From an uncultured Eubacteriales bacterium (GTDB taxonomy: Bacteria > Bacillota > Clostridia > Oscillospirales > Acutalibacteraceae), in the NCBI GenBank assembly GCA_900321905.1, contig ONXZ01000012.1, positions 1-14,752 of the forward strand: a stretch of DNA of 14,752 bases, in the 5' to 3' direction. Every line of letters starts with the position of its first letter. The stretch's first letter is position 1. This document shows, piece by piece, positions 1-6,079 of this stretch. A program made the position numbers and the translations under genes. The notes beneath the pieces were generated by a model. That model saw only the letters and a program-made list of their open reading frames with translations, was not told the DNA's origin and did not search any database.

Positions 1-1
1 T

Positions 2-433
2 ATCACACCTGCAATTCCCTGCACTTACGTGCTGTCAACTGTAGTATTTATCGTGATTATCAGGCTATTTGGCCACGACGAAATCACAGTTAACTATCTG
101 CTTGGCGAAGTTATGTCAGGCGGTCTGCTTGTCGGCGCAGTATTTATGGCGACTGACTATGCAACAAGTCCGATCACAAACAAGGGCAAAGTTTACTTTG
201 GTGTTATCCTCGGTCTGCTGACTGCTCTGTTCAGAACTCTCGGCTCAACGGCGGAGGGCGTATCGTACGCAATCATAATCGGCAACCTGCTTGTTCCGCT
301 GATTGAAAGAGTTACCGTGCCTCACCCGTTTGGCGGTGAGAAGAAGATATCTGTCGCACTTGGCGACAAGGGTATATCGGCTTTCCTTCCGTTTAGCCCT
401 CAGAAGAAGAGAGGAGGCAAAGCAGATGAGTAA
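2..433 (+). CDS. rnfD: RnfD, membrane subunit of the Rnf ion-translocating ferredoxin:NAD+ oxidoreductase (5' partial)
   Basis: Open reading frame entering from the left edge and ending at TAA 431-433, so only the last ~143 residues are present. RnfD is a polytopic membrane protein that carries covalent FMN and forms the ion-pumping core with RnfA, E and G. The visible part has several hydrophobic helices and the family motif FMATDYATSPIT (around 140-180), followed by GLLTALFRTLG and EGVSYAIIIGNLLVPLIERVT, typical of the RnfD/NqrB C-terminus. The flavin-carrying Thr motif normally lies further upstream and should be outside the window. The frame is open from base 2, so the GTG at 29 is not the true start. 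The 3' end overlaps rnfG by 8 nt and contains its Shine-Dalgarno sequence (aggagg near 412-417). The identity is secure because all downstream rnf genes are present in order. Confidence 0.95.
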   Translation: MTPAIPCTYVLSTVVFIVIIRLFGHDEITVNYLLGEVMSGGLLVGAVFMATDYATSPITNKGKVYFGVILGLLTALFRTLGSTAEGVSYAIIIGNLLVPLIERVTVPHPFGGEKKISVALGDKGISAFLPFSPQKKRGGKADE

Positions 434-1019
434 ACAAAAATCAGGAATGATAAAAAACGTTATTTCGATTTTCTTAATAACACTCGTTTCAGTGCTGCTG
501 CTCGCAGTTGTTAATCAGGTTACAAAAGACCCGATTGCACAGGCTGAAGTCAACGCGCGTAACGAAGTTTACCGTCAGGTTTTTACCGACGCTAAAGATT
601 TTGAAGAAGTTATGAAAGAGGACGAGATTGCCAAAAACGGCGAAAAAGCCCTCAAAGACGCAGGCATTACCACCTGCGAAATCAACCACGTTATGGCGGC
701 TGTGGACGGTGACAAAAAACTTGGCTACGTTATCGCTTCCACCTCAAAGAGCGGTTACGGCGGCGAAGTTCAGATTGCCGTAGGTATCACCGCAGAGGGT
801 GAAATCACAGGCTTTAACGTTATCAAACACAGCGAAACCGCAGGTCTTGGCGCAAAAGCCAAAGAGGACCCCGCTTTTGCAGAACAGTTCAAAGGCAAGA
901 GCGCAAACGAAAACATAGAATTTGTAAAGGGCGGCGGCGCAACAATCACAACTAACGCCGTTACGGAAGCCACGAACTCCGCAATCGCGTTTTACAATTC
1001 GTGTCTCAAAGGAGAGTGA
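426..1019 (+). CDS. rnfG: RnfG, periplasm-facing FMN-binding subunit of the Rnf complex
   Basis: 197 aa, starting at ATG 426 (MSKQKSG), preceded by aggagg inside the rnfD 3' end. A longer in-frame start at 303 would lie deep inside rnfD and has no ribosome binding site. Residues ~8-30 form one N-terminal membrane helix; the rest is the extracytoplasmic FMN-binding domain that relays electrons within Rnf. Family motifs seen are GYGGEVQIAVGI, the HSETAGLGAKA signature (around residues 138-148) and the C-terminal GATITTNAVTEA, whose Thr is the expected site of covalent FMN attachment by ApbE. Unusually, the usual Asp-x-x-Ser/Thr-Gly-Ala-Thr motif is reduced to Lys-Gly-Gly-Gly-Ala-Thr, as if a short segment had been lost just before GAT. 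The rest of the protein is intact. rnfE starts 4 nt downstream. Assignment is secure; whether it is flavinylated normally is open. Confidence 0.95.
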   Translation: MSKQKSGMIKNVISIFLITLVSVLLLAVVNQVTKDPIAQAEVNARNEVYRQVFTDAKDFEEVMKEDEIAKNGEKALKDAGITTCEINHVMAAVDGDKKLGYVIASTSKSGYGGEVQIAVGITAEGEITGFNVIKHSETAGLGAKAKEDPAFAEQFKGKSANENIEFVKGGGATITTNAVTEATNSAIAFYNSCLKGE

Positions 1020-1023
1020 CAGA

Positions 1024-1668
1024 ATGAAGGGTGCAATAGAAAGACTTTATAACGGCATTATCAAAGAAAATCCGACCTTCGTTCTGATGCTCGGTATGTG
1101 TCCGACGCTTGCCGTAACAACAAGCGCAAAAAACGGACTTGGTATGGGTCTTGCAACTATGGTTGTACTGATTATGTCAAACCTGCTGATATCACTGCTC
1201 AGGAAGGTTATTCCCGACAGTGTACGAGTTCCTATTTATATTGTAATTATCGCGTCGTTTGTAACGATTGTTGAGATGCTTATGCACGCATATGTAAACT
1301 CTCTTTACGATAGCCTCGGCATTTACATTCCGCTTATCGTTGTTAACTGTATCATTCTCGGCAGAGCGGAATCATATGCATCAAAAAGCGGTCCTATCCT
1401 TTCAATTTTCGACGGTATCGGTATTGGTATCGGCTTTACTGTCGGACTCACAATCATCGGCATTGTTCGTGAACTCATTGGTAACGGCACAATCTTCGGC
1501 GCACAGATTATGCCAAAAGCATACGAGCCGATTTCAATATTTGTAATGGCTCCGGGCGCGTTCTTTATTCTCGCGCTGCTTTGCGCGCTGCAAAACAAAC
1601 TTAAACTCAAAGGCGCAAACCGCCACGTTAAGACTAACGATAAGGAGGTGGACGCAAATGTCGAGTAA
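1024..1668 (+). CDS. rnfE: RnfE, integral membrane subunit of the Rnf complex
   Basis: 214 aa, preceded by aaaggag at the end of rnfG. RnfE and RnfA are homologous multi-helix proteins packed as an antiparallel pair. Conserved Cys residues from the two subunits hold an Fe-S cluster in the membrane core, through which electrons pass during Na+ or H+ pumping. The two expected Cys motifs are visible: LMLGMCPTLAVT (C26) and PLIVVNCIILGRAE (C109). About six hydrophobic helices fill the chain, and the C-terminus is polar (HVKTNDKEVDANVE). Length matches the family (~200-230 aa). Its last 11 nt overlap the start of rnfA, and the rnfA ribosome binding site (ggaggtg) lies within the rnfE coding sequence, so the two are probably translationally coupled. 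The coupling ion cannot be read from this sequence. Confidence 0.96.
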   Translation: MKGAIERLYNGIIKENPTFVLMLGMCPTLAVTTSAKNGLGMGLATMVVLIMSNLLISLLRKVIPDSVRVPIYIVIIASFVTIVEMLMHAYVNSLYDSLGIYIPLIVVNCIILGRAESYASKSGPILSIFDGIGIGIGFTVGLTIIGIVRELIGNGTIFGAQIMPKAYEPISIFVMAPGAFFILALLCALQNKLKLKGANRHVKTNDKEVDANVE

Positions 1669-2245
1669 TTTGTTTTTGATTCTTATCACCACCGCACTTA
1701 TTAACAACGTAGTTTTAAGTCAGTTCCTCGGAATTTGTCCGTTCCTCGGCGTTTCGCGTAACGTTAAAACTGCTGCAGGTATGGGCGGCGCAGTAATATT
1801 TGTTATTACAATCGCCTCCGCCGTATCAAGCCTGCTTTACACATATGTGCTTGAGAAGTATGACCTTACATACCTCAAAACAATCGCATTTATTATGGTA
1901 ATTGCGTTTCTTGTTCAGCTCGTTGAACTCTTCCTCAAGAAGATGTCGCCTTCGCTTTACAAAGCGCTTGGCGTGTTCCTTCCGCTTATCACAACAAACT
2001 GTGCGGTGCTCGGCGTAGCGCTTACAAACGTGCAGAGCGAATACAACTTTATTACAAGCGTTGTATCCGGTTTTGGCACAGCAGTTGGCTTTTGCATAGC
2101 CATCGTAATTATGGCCGGCGTGCGTGAAAGGTCGGAACTCAACGACTTCCCTGAATCATTCAAAGGCACACCTGCAGTGCTTATGACTGCTTGCCTGATG
2201 TCAATCGCCTTTTACGGCTTCAGCGCCCTTGGCTCGGTTGCATAA
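1658..2245 (+). CDS. rnfA: RnfA, integral membrane subunit of the Rnf complex
   Basis: 195 aa. The start at ATG 1658 is set by taaggaggtgg seven to thirteen bases upstream, inside rnfE. It is the homologue and partner of RnfE, with about six membrane helices. Conserved motifs are NNVVLSQFLGICPFLGVS (C27) and LPLITTNCAVLGVAL (C115), the cysteines expected to complete the intramembrane Fe-S cluster with RnfE. A GxGxAVGFCIA-like stretch and a VRERSEL loop near residues 150-165 are also typical. Length agrees with the family (~190 aa). The gene ends 12 nt before rnfB, with the rnfB ribosome binding site aaggaggtg in the gap. Nothing unusual is seen. Confidence 0.96.
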   Translation: MSSNLFLILITTALINNVVLSQFLGICPFLGVSRNVKTAAGMGGAVIFVITIASAVSSLLYTYVLEKYDLTYLKTIAFIMVIAFLVQLVELFLKKMSPSLYKALGVFLPLITTNCAVLGVALTNVQSEYNFITSVVSGFGTAVGFCIAIVIMAGVRERSELNDFPESFKGTPAVLMTACLMSIAFYGFSALGSVA

Positions 2246-2257
2246 GGAGGTGCCGCA

Positions 2258-3055
2258 ATGAATATTTACGCTATTGTTACTGCTGTTGTGGTACTGTGCA
2301 TTATCGGTATAATTATCGGCGTAGTGCTCAGTATTGCAGAAAAAGTGTTCCACATAGACGTGGACGAAAAAGAAATTGCTGTGCGCGAAGAACTGCCCGG
2401 CTCAAACTGCGGCGGCTGCGGATACGCAGGTTGCGACGCGCTTGCAAAAGCGATTGCCGAAGGCTCTGCACCCGTTAGCGGCTGTCCTGTAGGCGGTATG
2501 CCTGTTGCAGAGAAAATTGCTGCAATTATGGGGCAGGAAGTCGGCGAAATGGAGCGCAAAATCGCATACGTTAAGTGCGACGGCACAAGCGACAAGCGTG
2601 AGAGCGACTACAACTACTTTGGTATTGACAGTTGCGTATACGCTGCAAAAATGCCCGGTGCAAGCCCATATGCCTGCAAATACGGCTGTATGGGATTTGG
2701 CTCGTGCGTTAAAGCGTGCGACCAGGGCGCAATACGTATCATCAACAAAAAGGCTGTTGTTGACGAAGATTTGTGTATCGCCTGCGGCAAATGCCTCAAG
2801 GTATGTCCGCACGACCTTATTGAGATTATTCCTGCAAAATCAAAATACCGTGTGCAGTGTTCGTCCTGCTCACGCGGCAAGGACGTTAAAAATGCCTGCA
2901 AAGCAGGTTGCATAGGCTGCGGAATGTGCGCAAGGAACTGTCCGAGCGACGCCATTGTTTTTGAAAACAACATTGCACGTATCGACCAGAGCAAATGCAC
3001 CGCTTGCGGACTTTGCGCAGAAAAATGCCCTGTTAAGATTATCAAAAAGTATTAA
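2258..3055 (+). CDS. rnfB: RnfB, polyferredoxin subunit accepting electrons from reduced ferredoxin
   Basis: 265 aa. One N-terminal membrane helix (residues ~5-28) anchors the protein. It is followed by the 4Fe-4S motif CGGCGYAGC...C (C51, C54, C59, C76) that defines RnfB, and then by cysteine-rich ferredoxin modules: CKYGC...C...C (C140-C154), CIACGKCLKVCP (C173-C183), CSSC...C...C (C201-C218), CIGCGMCARNCP (C221-C228) and CTACGLCAEKCP (C247-C257). There are 25 cysteines after the membrane helix, enough for about six 4Fe-4S clusters, consistent with clostridial RnfB proteins. RnfB is the entry point for electrons from ferredoxin and passes them towards RnfA/E/D/G and finally RnfC, where NAD+ is reduced. 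It follows rnfA after 12 nt, and its stop codon shares one base with the apbE start (TAATG). Confidence 0.97.
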   Translation: MNIYAIVTAVVVLCIIGIIIGVVLSIAEKVFHIDVDEKEIAVREELPGSNCGGCGYAGCDALAKAIAEGSAPVSGCPVGGMPVAEKIAAIMGQEVGEMERKIAYVKCDGTSDKRESDYNYFGIDSCVYAAKMPGASPYACKYGCMGFGSCVKACDQGAIRIINKKAVVDEDLCIACGKCLKVCPHDLIEIIPAKSKYRVQCSSCSRGKDVKNACKAGCIGCGMCARNCPSDAIVFENNIARIDQSKCTACGLCAEKCPVKIIKKY

Positions 3056-4038
3056 TGAAACGAATTATTGCAATCACAATTTGCATATCACTAACATTAA
3101 CCCTCTGCTCCTGTAGCAGAGGGTTAAAACGCTTTGAAAAAAGTTTTATGGACGTGTTTGACACAGCGTCAAACATTGTTGCGTATGATACTGACGATAA
3201 CGCGTTTGAGGCACATTACAACGAACTGCACGGTATGCTTGTTAAATACAACAAAATGTTTGACGTATATAACTCATACAGCGATATCACAAGCCTTAAA
3301 GATGTCAACGAAAACGCAGGCAAGTCGCCCGTAAAGGTTGACAGCGAAGTTATCGACCTGCTGAAATTCGGCAAAGAGGTTTACACTCTGACTGACGGCG
3401 CGGTTAACATCTGCCTTGGCAGCGTGCTTGCAATATGGCACGACTACCGCGAGGAGGGCAAGCGCCTGCCTGATATAAAACTGCTGAAAAACGCAAACGC
3501 ACACACCGATATCAACGCCCTTGTGATTGACGAAAAGGCACAGACAGTCTACTTTAAAGACAAGGATATGAAACTTGATTTGGGCGCGATTGCCAAAGGC
3601 TGGGCGGCACAGAAAGCCGCCGACTACGCAAAGGCTCACCTTTGGGACAGCGCGCTGATAAACCTCGGCGGCAATGTCACAACTTACGGCTTAAAGCCTG
3701 ATAACACAAAGTGGACGGTGCAGATTGAAAACCCCGACCCACACGCAACAGAAGCGATTGAAACGATGACAATTACCGACCAATCGGTTGTCACAAGCGG
3801 CGACTATCAGCGATACTATGAAGTTGACGGCAAGCGTTACTGCCACATCATTTCGCCCGACACGCTTATGCCGGCAGACAACTTTTCATCTGTCAGCGTT
3901 ATCTGCGACGACTCGGCGCTTGCTGACGCGCTGTCGACTGCGCTGTTTATCCTGCCGCAAGATAAGGGCAAAAAAATTGCAGACCGCCTGAAACTCAAAG
4001 CGGTCTGGGTGGATAAAAATTTTAATATTGTTAACTAA
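3055..4038 (+). CDS. apbE: ApbE, FAD:protein FMN transferase (lipoprotein)
   Basis: 327 aa, overlapping the rnfB stop by one base. ApbE uses FAD and Mg2+ to transfer FMN onto a Thr or Ser of target proteins; RnfG and RnfD are the classic targets, so its place as last gene of the rnf operon fits. The N-terminus is a lipoprotein signal peptide (hydrophobic residues 4-17, lipobox ending at C18 or C20), placing the enzyme on the outer face of the membrane where the RnfG target domain lies. Motifs are LDLGAIAKGWA (174-184), LINLGGN (201-207), VVTSGDYQRYYEVDGKRYCH (245-264) and ADALSTALF (290-298). The usual HIIDPxTG is HIISPDTLMP here, with Ser in place of Asp. Translation probably depends on coupling to rnfB, since no strong separate Shine-Dalgarno is seen. 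A perfect hairpin lies within the signal-peptide codons (3097-3127). Confidence 0.95.
   Translation: MKRIIAITICISLTLTLCSCSRGLKRFEKSFMDVFDTASNIVAYDTDDNAFEAHYNELHGMLVKYNKMFDVYNSYSDITSLKDVNENAGKSPVKVDSEVIDLLKFGKEVYTLTDGAVNICLGSVLAIWHDYREEGKRLPDIKLLKNANAHTDINALVIDEKAQTVYFKDKDMKLDLGAIAKGWAAQKAADYAKAHLWDSALINLGGNVTTYGLKPDNTKWTVQIENPDPHATEAIETMTITDQSVVTSGDYQRYYEVDGKRYCHIISPDTLMPADNFSSVSVICDDSALADALSTALFILPQDKGKKIADRLKLKAVWVDKNFNIVN
3097..3127 (+). repeat. Perfect 13-bp inverted repeat (hairpin) in the apbE signal-peptide coding region
   Basis: Left arm 3097-3109 (ttaaccctctgct) is the exact reverse complement of right arm 3115-3127 (agcagagggttaa), with a 5-nt loop cctgt. It encodes the lipobox region of ApbE. 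No U-run follows on either strand, so it does not look like an intrinsic terminator. It could be an mRNA stability or processing element between rnfB and apbE; this is inference. Confidence 0.85.
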
Positions 4039-4064
4039 AGAGCAGTCTTTCGACTGCTCTTTTT
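4037..4064 (+). terminator. Intrinsic terminator of the rnf-apbE operon, possibly bidirectional
   Basis: An 11-bp stem (4037-4047 aaagagcagtc with 4052-4062 gactgctcttt) and a 4-nt loop are followed by a T-run within ctctttttct. It starts within the apbE stop codon. The convergent ktrA gene ends at 4065, so the same hairpin read on the minus strand may also stop that transcript, though its T-run is shorter there. Confidence 0.88.
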
Positions 4065-4712
4065 CTAATTCTTTGTGAGTTTTCTGATATCGTTTTTGTT
4101 GCCCATAACGATAATATGCTCGTTCTTTGAGAACACATATTCAGGGTCTTTGATTGCGGTAACCTTGCCGTTTTCGTCCTTGCTGGCAATAACGCTGAGT
4201 CCGAGTATTTTACGCACATTGAGCGTTAACAGGCTCTTGCCGCACCAGGAATTAGGTACTTCAATCTCATAGATACCCTCGTCGTCGCTGAGTTTGATAA
4301 AATCGTAGATATTACGGTTTGAATACTCGACTGCCGAGGTGAACGCGCTGTCACGCTCAGGATAAATAATAGCGTCCGCGCCTGCCATATTGAGGAAACG
4401 CTCATGAACCGATGACGACGCCTTTGCAATAACATGCTTTGCGCCAAGCCTTTTGAGATGGTCAACGATAACAAGGCTCTCCTGGAACTTGCCAATGCAC
4501 ACAAAGATATAGTCGTAGTCCTCTACACCGAGCGCCTGCAGATTGCTGTAGAGCGTATAGTCGCCAATTTCGGCAGCAGTAACTCTGTGGGAGAGTTCGT
4601 CAATAATCTTTTCATTACGGTCAACAAGCATAACCTCGTTGCCCATCTGACAAAGGTCAATCGCAAGGTGCTTGCCAAATCTGCCTGCACCGATTACAAG
4701 TGTTGTGTTCAT
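4065..4712 (-). CDS. ktrA: KtrA/TrkA-type K+ uptake gating subunit (RCK protein)
   Basis: 215 aa cytosolic protein. It forms the ring that binds nucleotides and gates the KtrB/TrkH K+ channel encoded just upstream. The N-terminal RCK_N domain is a Rossmann fold: VIGAGRFGKHLA (residues 6-17) is the dinucleotide loop and D31 in MLVDRNE is the acidic residue that normally contacts the ribose. The C-terminal RCK_C domain spans about 130-213 and ends with EHIIVMGNKNDIRKL; in other Firmicutes KtrA this domain binds cyclic di-AMP. A single RCK pair and a length of ~215 aa match KtrA rather than the double-length TrkA of enterobacteria. It lies 26 nt after ktrB with a gagaggg ribosome binding site before the ATG, so both are made from one transcript. 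The symbol is a family-level assignment. Confidence 0.92.
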   Translation of the reverse strand: MNTTLVIGAGRFGKHLAIDLCQMGNEVMLVDRNEKIIDELSHRVTAAEIGDYTLYSNLQALGVEDYDYIFVCIGKFQESLVIVDHLKRLGAKHVIAKASSSVHERFLNMAGADAIIYPERDSAFTSAVEYSNRNIYDFIKLSDDEGIYEIEVPNSWCGKSLLTLNVRKILGLSVIASKDENGKVTAIKDPEYVFSKNEHIIVMGNKNDIRKLTKN

Positions 4713-4738
4713 ATAATTCCCTCTCTTTTATATGCTGA

Positions 4739-6079
4739 TTAGCCGACCATGATATTACACTTCGGCTTTTTGGTGTTGGTTTTCGGCTTGGTGTGTACAA
4801 AAGACAGTGCAAGGATTAAACTTGTAAGTCTGCCGATATACATAAGCAGTATAATTGCGACTTTTGAAACTACACTGAGATACGGCGTAATGCCTGCGCT
4901 CATACCAACTGTACCCATAGCGGACGTACACTCCATAATAATGTCAATGAGCCTGAATCCGCCCTGTGTTGTAGAAATTATCACCGTGGCAATAAATATA
5001 AAAATCAGGTTTGTAGATATAACCGATATACTTTTTTTAATAGTTTCAAGCGTTATGCGCCTGCCGAAAATGTTAACCTGGTCCTTGCCGCGTGCTTCTG
5101 AAACAACGCACAGCACAATGACAGCAACGGTAGTTGTTTTAACACCGCCCGCCGTTGAACCTGTGGAGCCGCCGATGAACATCAGCACTGTCGTGAGCAT
5201 TTTCGAAAGTGGTGTCATAGAAGCAATATCAACGCTGTTAAAGCCTGCGGTACGCGGTGTAACGCTGCAGAAAAACGCGTTGAGCAGTTTTGTGCCAAAC
5301 GGCATATCTGCAAGCGTTTGCTTGTATTCAAAAAACAAAAACAAACCTGTGCCGCCAAAAAGCAGAATCCCTGTTGTAATCAGCGTCAGTTTTGTGTGAA
5401 CGCTGAATTTTGAAAATCTGAATTTATGCTGTTTCATATCCTCCCAGACGATAAAACCGAGACCGCCGAAGATTATGAGCAGCGAAATTGTAATAAGAAT
5501 AACGGGGTCGTTGTTAACCGTAGTGAGCGATGACGACATAGCGTACTGCCCCATAAGGTCAAAACCTGCGTTACAGTAGGCGGAAATGCTTGTAAAAACT
5601 GCCATATATATTCCGCGGCGCAAGCCTGCCATAGGCACAAACCTGAACGACAGTACAGCCGCGCCTGTAAGTTCGCACAAAACCGTAAACCACACTACGG
5701 AACGCACAAGGTCTTTAGCGTCGCCGATTGTCAGCGAGCCGATACTCTCCTTGAGCAACATTCTCTGCCGCAGACTCATCTTTTGACCGAGCATACGAAT
5801 AACCGACGAAAGAATTGTTACAAAACCGAGACCGCCGATTTGAATGAGTGTGATAATAACAATCTGGCCGAAAACCGACCAGTTTGTGAAGGTGTCAAAC
5901 GGCACAAGGCCTGTAATACAACCTGCCGAAGTAGCAGTAAACAGTGCATCAATAAATGATGCACCGCCTGTTTTTGAACTTATAGGAAGCATCAGCAAGC
6001 CCGTGCCCGCAAGTATGAGCAGGGCAAAACTGACAGCCGTTATTTTCGGGTATGTATATGTTTTGTTTTTTGTTTTCAT
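4739..6079 (-). CDS. ktrB: KtrB/TrkH-type K+ transporter channel subunit
   Basis: 446 aa membrane protein with the four-fold M1-P-M2 layout of the Trk/Ktr/HKT superfamily. The four pore loops are recognisable: TATSAGCITGL (48-58), SISAYCNAGFDL (164-175), VTPRTAGFNSVD (273-284) and SAMGTVGMSAGIT (386-398). The gating region GGSTGSTAGGVKT (303-315) precedes the intramembrane loop. It moves K+ (often coupled to Na+) into the cell under control of KtrA. The start ATG lies within the stop of the upstream sugar-nucleotide dehydratase (4-nt ATGA overlap), and there is no convincing Shine-Dalgarno before it, so translation probably depends on coupling to that gene. Length agrees with KtrB (~445-450 aa) rather than E. 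coli TrkH (~485). Confidence 0.93.
   Translation of the reverse strand: MKTKNKTYTYPKITAVSFALLILAGTGLLMLPISSKTGGASFIDALFTATSAGCITGLVPFDTFTNWSVFGQIVIITLIQIGGLGFVTILSSVIRMLGQKMSLRQRMLLKESIGSLTIGDAKDLVRSVVWFTVLCELTGAAVLSFRFVPMAGLRRGIYMAVFTSISAYCNAGFDLMGQYAMSSSLTTVNNDPVILITISLLIIFGGLGFIVWEDMKQHKFRFSKFSVHTKLTLITTGILLFGGTGLFLFFEYKQTLADMPFGTKLLNAFFCSVTPRTAGFNSVDIASMTPLSKMLTTVLMFIGGSTGSTAGGVKTTTVAVIVLCVVSEARGKDQVNIFGRRITLETIKKSISVISTNLIFIFIATVIISTTQGGFRLIDIIMECTSAMGTVGMSAGITPYLSVVSKVAIILLMYIGRLTSLILALSFVHTKPKTNTKKPKCNIMVG

Noticed and set aside
303..425. Upstream extension of rnfG by 41 codons to 303
   Set aside because: It lies wholly inside rnfD in another frame and has no ribosome binding site; the ATG at 426 has aggagg and begins with the expected membrane helix.
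2191..2915. Arg/Cys-rich open frames on both strands across rnfB
   Set aside because: They are out-of-frame readings of the cysteine- and glycine-rich rnfB gene, whose ferredoxin motifs make its own frame certain.
3097..3127. The apbE hairpin as an intrinsic terminator after rnfB
   Set aside because: No U-run follows on either strand and it lies inside a coding sequence that continues intact to a proper terminator at 4037.
4749..5399. 216-codon open frame on the plus strand opposite ktrB
   Set aside because: It is the antisense of a hydrophobic membrane protein gene, which often stays open; it has no ribosome binding site, promoter or recognisable motif.
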